Source of the DNA: an uncultured Tateyamaria sp.
GTDB lineage: Bacteria > Pseudomonadota > Alphaproteobacteria > Rhodobacterales > Rhodobacteraceae
Direction: 5' to 3'
Assembly: GCF_947503045.1 (NCBI RefSeq)
Contig: NZ_CANNCF010000001.1
Span: forward strand, 496,001 to 560,000
DNA length: 64,000 nt
A program made the translations under genes and the position numbers. Of the stretch, positions 45,679 through 55,239 are shown one piece after another. The notes beneath the pieces are model-generated. The model was not told the DNA's origin. It searched no databases and saw only the letters and a program-made list of their open reading frames with translations. Within the stretch, counting starts at the first letter, position 1. Each line of letters opens with the position of its first letter.

Positions 45679-45694
45679 TTTGTGCCAGCGCAAC
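45679..45694. promoter_or_regulatory. NnrR-type box TTTG-N8-CAAC between norC and the DUF1858 gene
   Basis: TTTGTGCCAGCGCAAC matches the TTTG-N8-CAAA type site bound by NnrR (Crp/Fnr family NO-responsive regulators). It is central between the two divergent starts, 60 bases from norC and 47 from the DUF1858 gene, and almost identical to the box at 46751. Confidence 0.75.
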
Positions 45695-45740
45695 GTTCAG
45701 ACGTTTTGATGCCTTAGAGTGGATTCACGAGGAGAGAGCG

Positions 45741-45950
45741 ATGCCACGACCCAGACTGGACGACCCCGAACTGCCCTTGTCTGAGCTGATGACCCAGTGG
45801 CCAGAAACCATCGCAGTGTTCAACCGCCACAAGCTGTTATGCGTCGGTTGTCTGATCAGCCCGTTTCATACGATCATGGATGCCTGTCACGAATATGATC
45901 TGGACGAGGCAGCCTTTCTGGCCGAACTGATGCGTTCGGCAGGGGTATAG
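45741..45950 (+). CDS. DUF1858 domain protein
   Basis: The product is 69 aa. The short helical fold LSELMTQWPETIAVFNRHKL and the central LCVGCLI (two Cys, C-x-x-C) are typical of DUF1858, a domain seen alone or at the start of ScdA/Ric-type iron-cluster repair proteins. GAGGAGAG precedes the ATG. Sharing an NnrR-type box with norC, it is probably induced by NO, and might bind a cluster or protect one from nitrosative damage. The role is inferred. Confidence 0.85.
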   Translation: MPRPRLDDPELPLSELMTQWPETIAVFNRHKLLCVGCLISPFHTIMDACHEYDLDEAAFLAELMRSAGV

Positions 45951-45953
45951 CGC

Positions 45954-46673
45954 CTAGTGCCCCTGGCTGAGCACCACAAGGGCATGCGGGTTCAGCACCT
46001 TGATCCGCTTGCGGTGGCTTTCGACAAGGCCCTGCTTTTCCCACGCGCTCAACAGCCGGCTTGCCGTGTGCAGCGTGGTTCCTGTCAGTTCTGACAGATC
46101 CTGACGGGTGATGGGAAAATCGATTTCGATCCCGTCTGCCACCTTGCGCCCCGTCTGGTTGATCAGCCGCAACAAGGCATTTGCGACGCGCTGTTCGACC
46201 TGCTGTGTGGCCATCTCGATGATGCGGTCGTTCATTTCGCCGACACGGTTGCCGACGGTCTTGTAGGTCTCGCTGGCAAAGCCGTCATAGTCGGCCACGA
46301 AACTGTCCCAAAGCAGCATCGGCCAGCTGAGCACGATGGATTCAGCGGCCGTTATGGCTGTGGCGGGGTAGGTGTCGCGCCCCAGCGCGCGTGCGATCCC
46401 CAAGAGCTGACCGGCGGGGATATGCAGTGCCGTGACCTGCTCGCCCGTCGGGGTGACGCGCACCACGCGGACATACCCGTCCAGCAGCATAAAGAATCGA
46501 CCCGCCTCCGCACCTTCATCGAAAATGGTGCGTCCGGCCTCGTATCTGCGCGACGTCGCCTGATCCAGCACCGCGCGAATCTGGCGCCGGTCCAGCTTTG
46601 AAAAGGGCGGCAGATGCTTCAGCAGGCTTTCATCAAGCTGCGGCAAGGTTTTGCGCACGGGTTGTTCGTTCAT
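45954..46673 (-). CDS. nnrR: Crp/Fnr-family regulator, NnrR type
   Basis: The product is 239 aa from MNEQPVRKTL. It has an effector-binding beta roll (EAGRFFMLLDGYVRVVRVTP, LHIPAGQLLGIARALG), a dimer helix, and an HTH_Crp domain (ITRQDLSELTGTTLHTASRL). It lacks the N-terminal Cys cluster of FNR, which fits with the NO-sensing NnrR/Dnr branch. Location between nor and nir genes supports the name. It presumably activates both through the TTTG-N8-CAAC boxes. An in-frame ATG 12 codons upstream is possible. Confidence 0.88.
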   Translation of the reverse strand: MNEQPVRKTLPQLDESLLKHLPPFSKLDRRQIRAVLDQATSRRYEAGRTIFDEGAEAGRFFMLLDGYVRVVRVTPTGEQVTALHIPAGQLLGIARALGRDTYPATAITAAESIVLSWPMLLWDSFVADYDGFASETYKTVGNRVGEMNDRIIEMATQQVEQRVANALLRLINQTGRKVADGIEIDFPITRQDLSELTGTTLHTASRLLSAWEKQGLVESHRKRIKVLNPHALVVLSQGH

Positions 46674-46750
46674 ACCCAAGCTTGTCACAGCGCAATGTGT
46701 GAAAGCCACGAAAATCTATCCAAACAGATCGGTGCGGAACATCGCGCTTC

Positions 46751-46766
46751 TTTGTCCCAGCGCAAC
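46751..46766. promoter_or_regulatory. NnrR-type box TTTG-N8-CAAC between nnrR and the pseudoazurin gene
   Basis: TTTGTCCCAGCGCAAC differs at one position from the box at 45679 and has the same spacing. It lies 78 bases from nnrR and 65 from the pseudoazurin ATG, so it may serve nir activation and nnrR autoregulation. Confidence 0.75.
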
Positions 46767-46830
46767 GTTGCGGCGCGGCAAAGCCTTATTCTCCGCGTCA
46801 ACAACAATGGCGATCTGAAAGGAAGCACCA

Positions 46831-47262
46831 ATGATCCGCACATTCACAGCAAGTCTCGCACTGGCCAGCCTCGTCGGCAGCGCCGGCTTTGCCGAAACCT
46901 TCGAGGTCCAGATGCTCAACAAGGGATCGGACGGCGAGCGCATGGTGTTCGAACCCGCCTTTATTCAGGCCGCACCCGGCGACACGATCAAGTTCATCGC
47001 CGCTGACAAGGGCCACAATGCCGAAATAAGCAAGGGAATGCTGCCCGACGGCGCGGACGCCTTCAAAGGCAAGATCAACGAAGAGATCGAAGTCACCCTG
47101 ACCGAGGAAGGCGTATATGGCGTGATCTGCAAACCGCACTTTGCCATGGGCATGGTGATGACCATCGCCGTCGGCGACGCAGAAGTGCCCGACACCTTCT
47201 TTGAAGGCCGGGTGCCACCCCGAGCCAAGGCGCGTTTCGACGCCCAGCTTGAAAATCTCTGA
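46831..47262 (+). CDS. Pseudoazurin
   Basis: The product is 143 aa, with a signal peptide ([20 protein letters not shown], cleavage after AFA-like GFA). It has the type 1 copper ligands of pseudoazurin: His in KGHNAEI, then Cys-His-Met in [11 protein letters not shown]. It is a small blue copper protein carrying electrons in the periplasm, here placed directly before nirK. It is therefore the probable donor to nitrite reductase. AAGGAAG lies upstream of the ATG. Confidence 0.93.
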   Translation: MIRTFTASLALASLVGSAGFAETFEVQMLNKGSDGERMVFEPAFIQAAPGDTIKFIAADKGHNAEISKGMLPDGADAFKGKINEEIEVTLTEEGVYGVICKPHFAMGMVMTIAVGDAEVPDTFFEGRVPPRAKARFDAQLENL

Positions 47263-47326
47263 CCGCATTTCAATGACTGACGGGCGCCATGCCCGCAGCC
47301 GCACTCAATCCCTGGAGGAGGGAAAA

Positions 47327-48544
47327 ATGACCAAACTGATCAATCCAGGTCTCATGAAGACCAGCCGTCGCAACGTGTTGCGGGGCAGCGTACTTGCAGG
47401 TGCCGCCGCAATGAGCGGTGCCGCCGCGATGTCGGCCACCCGCGCCCCGAAAATGGACGGGATCAACGCGGCATCGTCCAAGCTTTACAAGGCGGCCGAC
47501 CCGCAAGCTGCGGACAGCAATGCCAAACCGGCGGACCTCAGCGGCTACACCCGGGTCAAGCAAGAGCTTGTCGCGCCCCCATTCGCGCCAGAGCATGAAC
47601 AGGTCGCGACCGGTGGTCCGAAGATCGTCGAAATCACCATGGAGACCGAAGAGCGCCTGATGGTTGTCGACGAGGACAATGGCGCAAGCGTGTGGGCGCT
47701 GACCTACAATGGCTCGGTCCCCGGCCCGCTGATCATCGTGCACGAAGGCGACATGGTCGAATTGACCCTACGCAACCCCACCAGTTCGGTGATGGAACAC
47801 AACATCGACTTTCACGCCTCCACAGGCGCGCTGGGCGGCGGGGGTCTGACCCACGTCTATCCCGGCGAGGAATGCATGCTGCGCTGGAAAGCGACAAAAC
47901 CGGGATGCTTCACCTATCACTGCGCGCCCGGCGGCGACATGATCCCCTATCACGTCACCCACGGCATGAACGGCGCCATCATGGTGCTGCCGCGCGACGG
48001 GCTGAAGGACAAGGACGGCAATCCGCTGCGCTATGACCGCATCGCCTATTTCGGTGAGCAGGATTACTATCTGCCCCAGGATGAAAACGGTGACTTCAAG
48101 ACCTATGAGGCGGCTGGCGACGACTATGCCGACAGTCTGGAGGTCATGCGTGGCCTGATCCCGACCCATTCGGTCTATAACGGCGCTGTCGGCGCCCTCA
48201 CCGGCGAAGGCGCGATCAAGGCCAATGTGGGTGAGACCGTGTTGATGATCCACAATCAGGCCAACCGGGATTCGCGCCCACACCTGATTGGTGGTCACGG
48301 CAACTATGTCTGGGAATCGTCCTTCACCGATGCACCGCTGCAGGACATGGAAACATGGTTTGTGCGCGGGGGCAGCGCTGTGGCCGCGATGTACACTTTC
48401 GAACAGCCGGGCGTCTATGCCTACGTCAACCACAACCTGATCGAGGGTGTGATGCTTGGCGCAACCGCCCACGTCGTGGTCGAAGGCCAGTGGGACAATG
48501 CCTTGATGGAACAGGTCGTCGCACCCCGCGCCTTTGAGACCTGA
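47327..48544 (+). CDS. nirK: Copper-containing nitrite reductase NirK
   Basis: The product is 405 aa from MTKLINPG with GGAGGG upstream. A twin-arginine leader ([15 protein letters not shown]) directs it to the periplasm. Two cupredoxin domains carry type 1 and type 2 copper ligands in EHNIDFHAS and [20 protein letters not shown], and a further His in [11 protein letters not shown]. It reduces nitrite to NO. An alternative start at 47201 overlaps pseudoazurin and adds unrelated residues. It lies between pseudoazurin and nirV. Confidence 0.96.
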   Translation: MTKLINPGLMKTSRRNVLRGSVLAGAAAMSGAAAMSATRAPKMDGINAASSKLYKAADPQAADSNAKPADLSGYTRVKQELVAPPFAPEHEQVATGGPKIVEITMETEERLMVVDEDNGASVWALTYNGSVPGPLIIVHEGDMVELTLRNPTSSVMEHNIDFHASTGALGGGGLTHVYPGEECMLRWKATKPGCFTYHCAPGGDMIPYHVTHGMNGAIMVLPRDGLKDKDGNPLRYDRIAYFGEQDYYLPQDENGDFKTYEAAGDDYADSLEVMRGLIPTHSVYNGAVGALTGEGAIKANVGETVLMIHNQANRDSRPHLIGGHGNYVWESSFTDAPLQDMETWFVRGGSAVAAMYTFEQPGVYAYVNHNLIEGVMLGATAHVVVEGQWDNALMEQVVAPRAFET

Positions 48545-48561
48545 TCAGGGAGGGCAAGACC

Positions 48562-49308
48562 GTGACCGCCGCCGCGAAACGATCCTCATTCGACAAGCTT
48601 TCCTTTCGACTTGTTGTCGCGGTCCTCGCGGTGGCGGGCATACTCGGGGTCGTTCTGCTACAGCGCGACCCCGAGCCCGTTTTGCTGCCAGAAATGGCGG
48701 CAGAGCCGGTCATCCTGCCCGATGGCCGCGCCCTTTATGCCCAGCGTCACGAGGTGACAATCGCCGAGTGGAACACCTGTGCAGCGGACGGGGCCTGTGA
48801 TTTGACCCTGCGCGCCCGGCCTGATCATAACCCTTCGATCACTCCGGCCACGGGCCTGAGTTATGTCGATGCCCAGCAATACGTTCGCTGGATCAACAAC
48901 AAGACCGGGCGTGATTTCCGCCTGCCGACGGCCGGAGAATGGGCTGTCATGGCAGCCCCTGTCCTGCCAGAGGCGCCTGATCCGTTGTTCACCGACCCTT
49001 CGCTGACCTGGGCCTCAAGTTACCTAGTCGAAGGTTTGGCACCGCGCACGCTAAAGCCCCAGGGAAGCTTTTCGATCTCACCCGAGGGGATTGGCGATCT
49101 GGACGGAAGCGTCTGGGAATGGACGATGGAATGCTACAACGGAACCGCGCGCAGTGGCGCTCTTGACCGATGCCCCGCCTTTTTCGTGGGTGGAGAGCAC
49201 GTGGCCGCAATGTCCTATCTTGTGCGCGACCCGGCCCGGGGCGGGTGCGCCGTCGGAACGCCTCCCGCACATTTAGGCATGCGCCTTGTGAGTGACCGGC
49301 CCGTTTGA
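48562..49308 (+). CDS. nirV: NirV, FGE-sulfatase-domain protein of the nirK operon
   Basis: The product is 248 aa with a GTG start after AGGGAGG. An N-terminal membrane anchor or uncleaved signal (FRLVVAVLAVAGILGVVLL) is followed by a formylglycine-generating-enzyme-like domain: VTIAEWNTC, SYVDAQQYVRWINNKTG, FRLPTAGEWAVMA and DGSVWEWTMEC. NirV accompanies nirK in many denitrifiers, and its precise function is not known. It is 17 bases after nirK and closes the operon before a bidirectional terminator. Confidence 0.92.
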   Translation: MTAAAKRSSFDKLSFRLVVAVLAVAGILGVVLLQRDPEPVLLPEMAAEPVILPDGRALYAQRHEVTIAEWNTCAADGACDLTLRARPDHNPSITPATGLSYVDAQQYVRWINNKTGRDFRLPTAGEWAVMAAPVLPEAPDPLFTDPSLTWASSYLVEGLAPRTLKPQGSFSISPEGIGDLDGSVWEWTMECYNGTARSGALDRCPAFFVGGEHVAAMSYLVRDPARGGCAVGTPPAHLGMRLVSDRPV

Positions 49309-49398
49309 GGATTGACGGACATGGGCGGTGTCGCGCGGGCGGAAGTACCCGTCACACGTTGACGATCCGGATGCCGTTCCACACATGCGCAAAACAGC

Positions 49399-49431
49399 AA
49401 AAGGCCTGACCGAATGAACGATCAGGCCTTT
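49399..49431. terminator. Bidirectional terminator between nirV and livK
   Basis: AAAAGGCCTGA and TCAGGCCTTT form a 10-base stem with a 12-base loop. An A-run on one side and a T-run on the other let it act on both the rightward nir operon and the leftward liv operon. Confidence 0.85.
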
Positions 49432-49456
49432 CTATTAACCGCTGCAAACCGAACGC

Positions 49457-50623
49457 TTATTGGCGGGCGATTTCAACCCAGTTGCCGTCCTTGATGACCG
49501 AAATCACGACCTCGTCCGCGCCCTGATGGTCGGTGTCGGAATAGGTTACGGTGTTGCCGGAAACCACGTCTTCGTAGCTCAGGCTTTCCATGCCCGCCTG
49601 AAACGTCTTGGCGTCCAGATCGGGGCCTGCGGCCTCAAGCGCCTTGACCATGGTCATGGCCGCAGAATGGCCCAAGAGCGCACCGGTGCCGGGCAGCTGT
49701 TCGCCCGTCGCCTCGGTGTAGCGTTTGAAGAACTTCTGCACCTCGGGCTGGTCCATGCGCGACAACAGGTCGGCCCAGCCCGCGGCGGCATACATGCCTT
49801 CGGTCACGCCGCCGGGCACTTTGGCCATCACGGTGTGAAATCCAGCGGACGAGTTCAGAAAGGACATGTCCGTCAGGCCCAGTTTCTTGGCCGTGCCAGA
49901 CACGGTGATCGCCTGACGCACGCCAAGGGCAAGAGTGACGATGTCACAGCCATCCGCGCTCAGCTTTTGCAGGGCACCGACGAAATCGGAATCATCAGGC
50001 TTGTGCGTGGTTTCGGACACAAAGGTCAGCCCCTCGGTCTCGGCGGCGATGGATTCGGCACCCTCTTTGATGTCCTTGCCGAAGTCGGTGGGCAGATACA
50101 TCGCACAGACCGTGTCCGCGCCCTTTTGCTCGGCCAGATAGGTCACGCCAATGCGGATCTGATCGTAATAGGTCGCGGTGCCCGCGTAATGCAGCGGGTG
50201 GAACGGTTCGGCCATCTGGCGTGCAGCGGACAGGGGCGAGACGTTGGGCACGTTCTTGGCGTCCTGCAGCTTGAAGGCGGCGATGTTCATCGGCGTACCA
50301 AGCGACAGCAGCATCGCAAAGACCTTGTCGCCATTGATCAGCTTGTTCATGCCCTGAATGGCCTTGGGCATCTGATAGGCATGATCCTCAACCACAAAGC
50401 GGATCTTGCGGCCATGAATTCCGCCTGCCTCGTTCACTTCGTCAAACACAAGTTGGGCTGCCTTGGTGGCAGGTGCGCCGAAGGCGGCAAAGGGGCCGGA
50501 CAGATCGTTGTTGGACCCGATCAGGACTTCGGTGTCGGTGATGCCCTGTTCGGCCAGTGCCGGGGTCGCGGCCATGCTCGCGGCGAGCGCCGTGGTTGCC
50601 AGTCTTTTTGTCAGCTTTTTCAT
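49457..50623 (-). CDS. Branched-chain-amino-acid-type ABC binding protein
   Basis: The product is 388 aa, Peripla_BP_6 family (LivK-like), with a signal peptide ending ATPALA. Family stretches include VLIGSNNDLSGPFAAFG near residue 35, FDEVNEAGGIHGRKIRFVVED near 66 and LGHSAAMTMVKALE near 325. In the HAAT family such proteins bind amino acids, aromatic acids or amides. It is the last gene of a LivHMGF-ligase-LivK set, so an aromatic or branched organic acid is more likely than leucine here. Confidence 0.9.
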   Translation of the reverse strand: MKKLTKRLATTALAASMAATPALAEQGITDTEVLIGSNNDLSGPFAAFGAPATKAAQLVFDEVNEAGGIHGRKIRFVVEDHAYQMPKAIQGMNKLINGDKVFAMLLSLGTPMNIAAFKLQDAKNVPNVSPLSAARQMAEPFHPLHYAGTATYYDQIRIGVTYLAEQKGADTVCAMYLPTDFGKDIKEGAESIAAETEGLTFVSETTHKPDDSDFVGALQKLSADGCDIVTLALGVRQAITVSGTAKKLGLTDMSFLNSSAGFHTVMAKVPGGVTEGMYAAAGWADLLSRMDQPEVQKFFKRYTEATGEQLPGTGALLGHSAAMTMVKALEAAGPDLDAKTFQAGMESLSYEDVVSGNTVTYSDTDHQGADEVVISVIKDGNWVEIARQ

Positions 50624-50671
50624 GTGTCTTCTCTCCCTTTTGGTTGTTTGTGTGAATTTGGTTCTGGTTGT

Positions 50672-52552
50672 TCAATACATCTGCTGGATCAGTGCGTCGT
50701 GCTTGGTTTCGACAAAGCTGCGTTTGAGTTTCATCGTCGGGGTCAGCTCATCGTCATCTGCCGTCAGCAACACATCGATCAGGCGGAAATCCTTGATCTG
50801 CTCGACGCGGGCAAATTCGGTGTTCACCTCGTCGATCGTGTCGCGGATCAAATCCTGCACCTCTTTGGCTGCACAAAGCGAGGCATAGTTCGAAAACGGC
50901 ACCCGCCTATCTTGCGCGAATTTTTCCACGTTTTCCTGATCGATCATCACGAGACAGGTCAGGAACTTGCGCTTGTCCCCGATCACCACAACGTCCGAGA
51001 TATAGGGCGAGAATTTCAGCTTGTTTTCGATCTCGGCCGGGGTCACGTTCTTGCCCCCTGTGGTGATGATGATGTCCTTGAGCCGTCCGGTGATCCGCAG
51101 GAACCCTTCGTTGTCGAGCATGCCCACATCGCCCGTGCGCAGCCAGCCGTCATCGGTAAAAGTCTCGGCCGTCTTTTCGGGGTTCTTCCAATAGCCCTGA
51201 AACACGTTGCCCGCTTTATAAAGGATCTCGCCCTCGGGACTGATGCGGATTTGCGCGCCGGGCAAGACGGGGCCAACTGTGCCGAACTTGTTGTCGTCTA
51301 TGGCGTTGATGCACATGACGCCTGCACTTTCGGTCATCCCGTAACCTTCGAGCACGGGCACGCCGATGGCATGATACCAGCGCAGCAACTCGGGTGATAT
51401 CGGCGCAGCACCCGACCCGCCGCGCCGCAGCCGGTCCATGCCGACCATGCGGCGCAGATTGCGCAATACCGCAAAATCCCAGAAGCCAAAGGCGAGCCGT
51501 GTGCCCGGTGGCACAGGCTTGTTTTCGGCCAGACGGTCGGCCCGCGCCTCGCCCGTTTTCAGCGCCATCGCATAGGCCCATTTTTGCAAGCCCGTCGCAT
51601 CGCCGATGCGGATCGCCACCTGCGAATAGATCTTTTCCCACAGGCGCGGCACGGCGACAAAGGTCTGCGGGCTGACCTCTTGCAGGTTGTCGAAAATCGT
51701 CTCGGGGCTTTCGGCGAAATTGATGGTCGAGGCGGCGGCAATGGGCGCATTGACCGAAAACACCCGCTCAAGGATATGGCACAGCGGCAGGAAACAAATC
51801 TGGTCATCCGTGTCATAGACCGGCGCATTGTGCAGTCCGGCAGAGACGGAAAACATCAGGTTGGAATGGCTGATCATCGCCCCTTTGGGCTTGCCCGTCG
51901 TGCCGGAGGTGTAGACCAGAATGGCCGTATCCTCGGGGCGAGTTGCATCAATGGAGGCGTCAAATTCGCCTGGGTGTGCTTCATCATAGGCCGCCCCGAG
52001 CTCGTAGAGCTCGTCGACAAAGATGATCTGAGGGTCCGAAAACCCGTGCAGCCCGTCGCGTTCAATCACGATCACCTTGACCAGCCCCGGCAGCCGGTCG
52101 CGTACCTGCAGGAACTTGTCCAGTTGCTCGTCATTCTCGACGATCAGAAAGCGGCTGTCGGAGTTGGTGACGAGGTATTCCAATTGCACGGCCGAATCCG
52201 TCGTGTAAACGCCCGAGCAGATGCCGCCCACGCATTGCACGCCCATGTCGGTATACATCCATTCCTTGCAGTCCTCGGACAGGATCGACACGACCTCGCC
52301 ACGTTTCAGGCCCAGCGACACAAGGCCGAGGCCCAGATGCTTGGCGTGGGTGAAATAGCTGTCCCATGAAAACGAGCGCCAGATTCCAAACGTCTTTTCG
52401 CGCATCGCAGTGCGTGTACCAAGCGCGGCGCAGCGCGCGCGGAAAAGTTTGGGCGTGGTGTCGTGACCGTCGATCAGGAACGGACCTTCTGACAGGTCCG
52501 CGTTGACCGTCATTCCGCGAATGCTTTGCTGAGGGGGGAGTGTCTCTGCCAT
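50672..52552 (-). CDS. AMP-dependent acyl-CoA synthetase (long-chain FadD/FAA type)
   Basis: The product is 626 aa from MAETLPPQQ. The adenylation signature VYTSGTTGKPKGAMISHSN is near residue 190, GYGMTESAGVM near 395 and the hinge WLRTGDVGML near 468, followed by the C-terminal Lys domain. It activates a carboxylic acid to its CoA thioester. The gene lies between livF and livK, an arrangement that couples uptake and activation of the substrate. An upstream ATG at 52570 overlaps livF and is less likely. Confidence 0.9.
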   Translation of the reverse strand: MAETLPPQQSIRGMTVNADLSEGPFLIDGHDTTPKLFRARCAALGTRTAMREKTFGIWRSFSWDSYFTHAKHLGLGLVSLGLKRGEVVSILSEDCKEWMYTDMGVQCVGGICSGVYTTDSAVQLEYLVTNSDSRFLIVENDEQLDKFLQVRDRLPGLVKVIVIERDGLHGFSDPQIIFVDELYELGAAYDEAHPGEFDASIDATRPEDTAILVYTSGTTGKPKGAMISHSNLMFSVSAGLHNAPVYDTDDQICFLPLCHILERVFSVNAPIAAASTINFAESPETIFDNLQEVSPQTFVAVPRLWEKIYSQVAIRIGDATGLQKWAYAMALKTGEARADRLAENKPVPPGTRLAFGFWDFAVLRNLRRMVGMDRLRRGGSGAAPISPELLRWYHAIGVPVLEGYGMTESAGVMCINAIDDNKFGTVGPVLPGAQIRISPEGEILYKAGNVFQGYWKNPEKTAETFTDDGWLRTGDVGMLDNEGFLRITGRLKDIIITTGGKNVTPAEIENKLKFSPYISDVVVIGDKRKFLTCLVMIDQENVEKFAQDRRVPFSNYASLCAAKEVQDLIRDTIDEVNTEFARVEQIKDFRLIDVLLTADDDELTPTMKLKRSFVETKHDALIQQMY

Positions 52553-52560
52553 GATCGCCC

Positions 52561-53346
52561 CTATCGCCACGTCTTGCGCTGTTTCCAGCGCCGTTGCCCG
52601 CGTTGGTTTTCGTCCTGGCTGACGCCCAGATAGAATTCCTGAATGTCTTTGGATGCGGCCAGCACCTCGGCGCGGTCATCCATCACGATGCGCCCCAACT
52701 CCATCACATAGCCATAATCGGCGGCCTCAAGAGCCACTTTGGCGTTCTGTTCTACCAGCATCATTGTCACCTTCTGCTCGGCGTTGAGCCGCACGATGAT
52801 CTCAAAGATTTCGTGGGTGAGCAGGGGAGAGAGGCCAAGGCTCGGCTCGTCCAGCAGCATCAGTTTGGGTTTCGACATCAGCCCGCGCCCGATGGCCAGC
52901 ATCTGTTGCTGGCCGCCCGACAGAGTGCCTGCGCGCTGGGTGCGACGGTCCTTGAGGATGGGAAAGTAGGAATAGACCATGTCCTCATCCGCTGCGATCC
53001 CGCCCCGGTCGCCGCGCGTATAGGCCCCCATGGCGATGTTTTCCGCCACGCTCATTAGCGGGAAAATCTCGCGCCCCTCGGGGACATGCACGATGCCGCG
53101 CCGCACGATGGCGTCCGGGTCGAGCGACTGGATTTCGTGGCCAGCCATCCGCACCGTGCCCTTTTCGGGGTCCATGACGCCGGAAATGGTCTTGAGCAGC
53201 GTGGTCTTGCCCGCCCCGTTGGCCCCGAGCACGGTCACGATCTGCCCCTCGCGCACGGTCAGGCTGACCCCGCGAATGGCCATGATCGGACCGTAGTAGC
53301 TTTCCAGATTGTCGATCTGCAAAACGATGTCAGATGCCGTGCTCAT
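52561..53346 (-). CDS. livF: LIV-type ABC transporter ATP-binding protein LivF
   Basis: The product is 261 aa with Walker A GANGAGKTT (near residue 41), signature LSGGQQQM and Walker B LMLLDEPSLGLSP. The C-terminus is longer than usual and basic (QRGQRRWKQRKTWR). It pairs with LivG as the ATPase dimer. The start overlaps livG by four bases. Confidence 0.92.
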   Translation of the reverse strand: MSTASDIVLQIDNLESYYGPIMAIRGVSLTVREGQIVTVLGANGAGKTTLLKTISGVMDPEKGTVRMAGHEIQSLDPDAIVRRGIVHVPEGREIFPLMSVAENIAMGAYTRGDRGGIAADEDMVYSYFPILKDRRTQRAGTLSGGQQQMLAIGRGLMSKPKLMLLDEPSLGLSPLLTHEIFEIIVRLNAEQKVTMMLVEQNAKVALEAADYGYVMELGRIVMDDRAEVLAASKDIQEFYLGVSQDENQRGQRRWKQRKTWR

Positions 53347-54134
53347 GCGCGCGATGTCCCCGTCTTGGAAATCTCACCCGTGCCCAGATATGCTTCGATC
53401 ACGGCCGGGTGGGATTGCACCTCGGCTGCAGTGCCGGTGGCCAGTTCCTTGCCATCCGACAGGGCCATGACCCGGCCCGACACTGCCGACACCAGCCCCA
53501 TATCATGTTCGACCATCATCACCGAAATGCCCATCTGCGTCTGGATGTCCTCGATCCAGAAGGCCATATCCTGCGTTTCCTCAACCGACAGACCCGAGGC
53601 GGGTTCATCGAGAAGCAGCAGCTTGGGTTCAGAGGCCAGCGCGCGGCCCAACTCGACCACCTTGCGCACGCCGTAGGGCAGCCCGCCGATCATCTTGTCG
53701 CGATAGGCCTGGAGGTTCAGAAAATCGATCACCTCTTCGACGGCCTCGCGGTGGCGCACCTCTTCGCGGTAGGCGTTTGGTGAGAACACGATGTTGGACA
53801 AGAGCCCCGTCTTGCGATGCCGATGGCGGCCCACCAGCAGGTTTTGCAAGACGCTGGCCTGTTCGAACAGCTCGATATTCTGAAAGGTACGCGCGATTCC
53901 GAACCCGGGCACCTGATCGGCGGTGCTTTGCAGCAGATCATGGCCGTCAAATCGGATGCTGCCCTCTGCCGGGTCGTAAAACCGCGAGATCATGTTGAAG
54001 ATGGTGGACTTGCCCGCACCGTTCGGCCCGACAAGGGCAAACACCTCGCCCTCGTTGACGGTAAGGGACACCGCATCGACGGCAACCAGACCGCCAAAGC
54101 GCAAGGTGACATTATCGATCTCAAGCAGGCTCAT
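53343..54134 (-). CDS. livG: LIV-type ABC transporter ATP-binding protein LivG
   Basis: The product is 263 aa with Walker A GPNGAGKST (near residue 38) and Walker B LLLLDEPASGLS. The family's LSxG-type signature is altered to YGVRKVVELGRAL, which is typical for LivG-like BCA_ABC ATPases. Its start overlaps the livM stop, and its end overlaps livF, so the four transport genes are translationally coupled. Confidence 0.92.
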   Translation of the reverse strand: MSLLEIDNVTLRFGGLVAVDAVSLTVNEGEVFALVGPNGAGKSTIFNMISRFYDPAEGSIRFDGHDLLQSTADQVPGFGIARTFQNIELFEQASVLQNLLVGRHRHRKTGLLSNIVFSPNAYREEVRHREAVEEVIDFLNLQAYRDKMIGGLPYGVRKVVELGRALASEPKLLLLDEPASGLSVEETQDMAFWIEDIQTQMGISVMMVEHDMGLVSAVSGRVMALSDGKELATGTAAEVQSHPAVIEAYLGTGEISKTGTSRA

Positions 54135-55237
54135 TGCACACGATCCGTCTTGAGATATGATTTCTGCCGCTTGAACATGTCCTTGCGATAAAACGGGAAC
54201 AGCTCGAAATAGGTGCGGATCTTGAGCCAGCGGCCATAAAGGCCCATCGGCTCGAACAGGATAAAGCCGACCAAGATCAGCGCAAACAGCGCGCTTTCAA
54301 GGCCGGGCACGTTGATGTTCACGTCAAATGTCGTGGCCAGAAAGGACCGCCCATTGGCGATGGCGACGGGGATGATGCCAACGACGATGGCCCCGAAAAA
54401 CGCGCCGTGAATGAACCCGAGGCCGCCGATCACGATCATCAAAAGAAGGGTGATCGACATCACAAGATCGAAGGTTTCGTTGGTCACATAGCCTGCCGAA
54501 TGCCCGAACAACGCGCCCGCCAGCCCCGCCGCTGTGGCCGACAGGAAGAACGAGGTCGCCTTGGTGCGGGTAAGGTTGATGCCCATGGCACGCGCCGAAA
54601 TCTCGCTGTCGCGGATCGCGGTGAAACTGCGCCCTGTCGGCGTGCGCAAGAGGTTACGGTAGAACCAGACCAGCAGGATCGCAACGAACAGGACGAGGTA
54701 GTAGAACTTGTAAGGGGTGGAATACCGGTTGATTTCGATGCCGAAGATATTGATGTCGGGCACCGCCGCACCCGCGATACCGCCGGTCCAGGGTTCGGCA
54801 ATCACCACGAAATCGCCGGTGAGGATCGACATAGCCAGTGTGGCCAGGGCCAGATACACACCGTGCAGGCGCAGAACGGGCAGGGCGATCATTGTGCCCA
54901 ACACGCCTGCAATCAGCCCTGACAGTGGAAATGCGATCAACCACGGCACGCCCGCGCCAAGAAAGTTGATGTTGAGATAACAACCCAGCGCCATAAACGT
55001 GGCATGCCCAAGGCTGGGCAGGCCGGTGTGCCCGGTCAGCAGCATCAGCCCCATGCCCGCGATGGCGAGGATCAGAACGCCGGTGATTTCCCCCAGCAGA
55101 TAGGCATCCCCGATGGCCACAAAGTAAAGCGGCGTGGCCAGCACCAAGAGCAGCAGCAAGGCGTACCACGTGGCCTGTGCACGATGTTTGAACAGGCGGA
55201 TGTCGGTATCATAAGAGGTTTTGAAAACAAAGCGCAT
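54131..55237 (-). CDS. livM: LIV-type ABC transporter permease LivM
   Basis: The product is 368 aa with about ten membrane helices after an N-terminal cytoplasmic part (FKTSYDTDIRLFKHRAQ). It has LivM features: GLPSLGHATFMALGCYL near residue 72 and GRSFTAIRDSEISARAMGIN near 210. Together with LivH it forms the channel. It is 2 bases after livH. Confidence 0.92.
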   Translation of the reverse strand: MRFVFKTSYDTDIRLFKHRAQATWYALLLLLVLATPLYFVAIGDAYLLGEITGVLILAIAGMGLMLLTGHTGLPSLGHATFMALGCYLNINFLGAGVPWLIAFPLSGLIAGVLGTMIALPVLRLHGVYLALATLAMSILTGDFVVIAEPWTGGIAGAAVPDINIFGIEINRYSTPYKFYYLVLFVAILLVWFYRNLLRTPTGRSFTAIRDSEISARAMGINLTRTKATSFFLSATAAGLAGALFGHSAGYVTNETFDLVMSITLLLMIVIGGLGFIHGAFFGAIVVGIIPVAIANGRSFLATTFDVNINVPGLESALFALILVGFILFEPMGLYGRWLKIRTYFELFPFYRKDMFKRQKSYLKTDRVQ

Positions 55238-55239
55238 CT

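Noticed and set aside
49460-51397. 645-residue plus-strand frame opposite livK and the acyl-CoA ligase
   Set aside because: Antisense to two well-supported genes and bearing no family motif.
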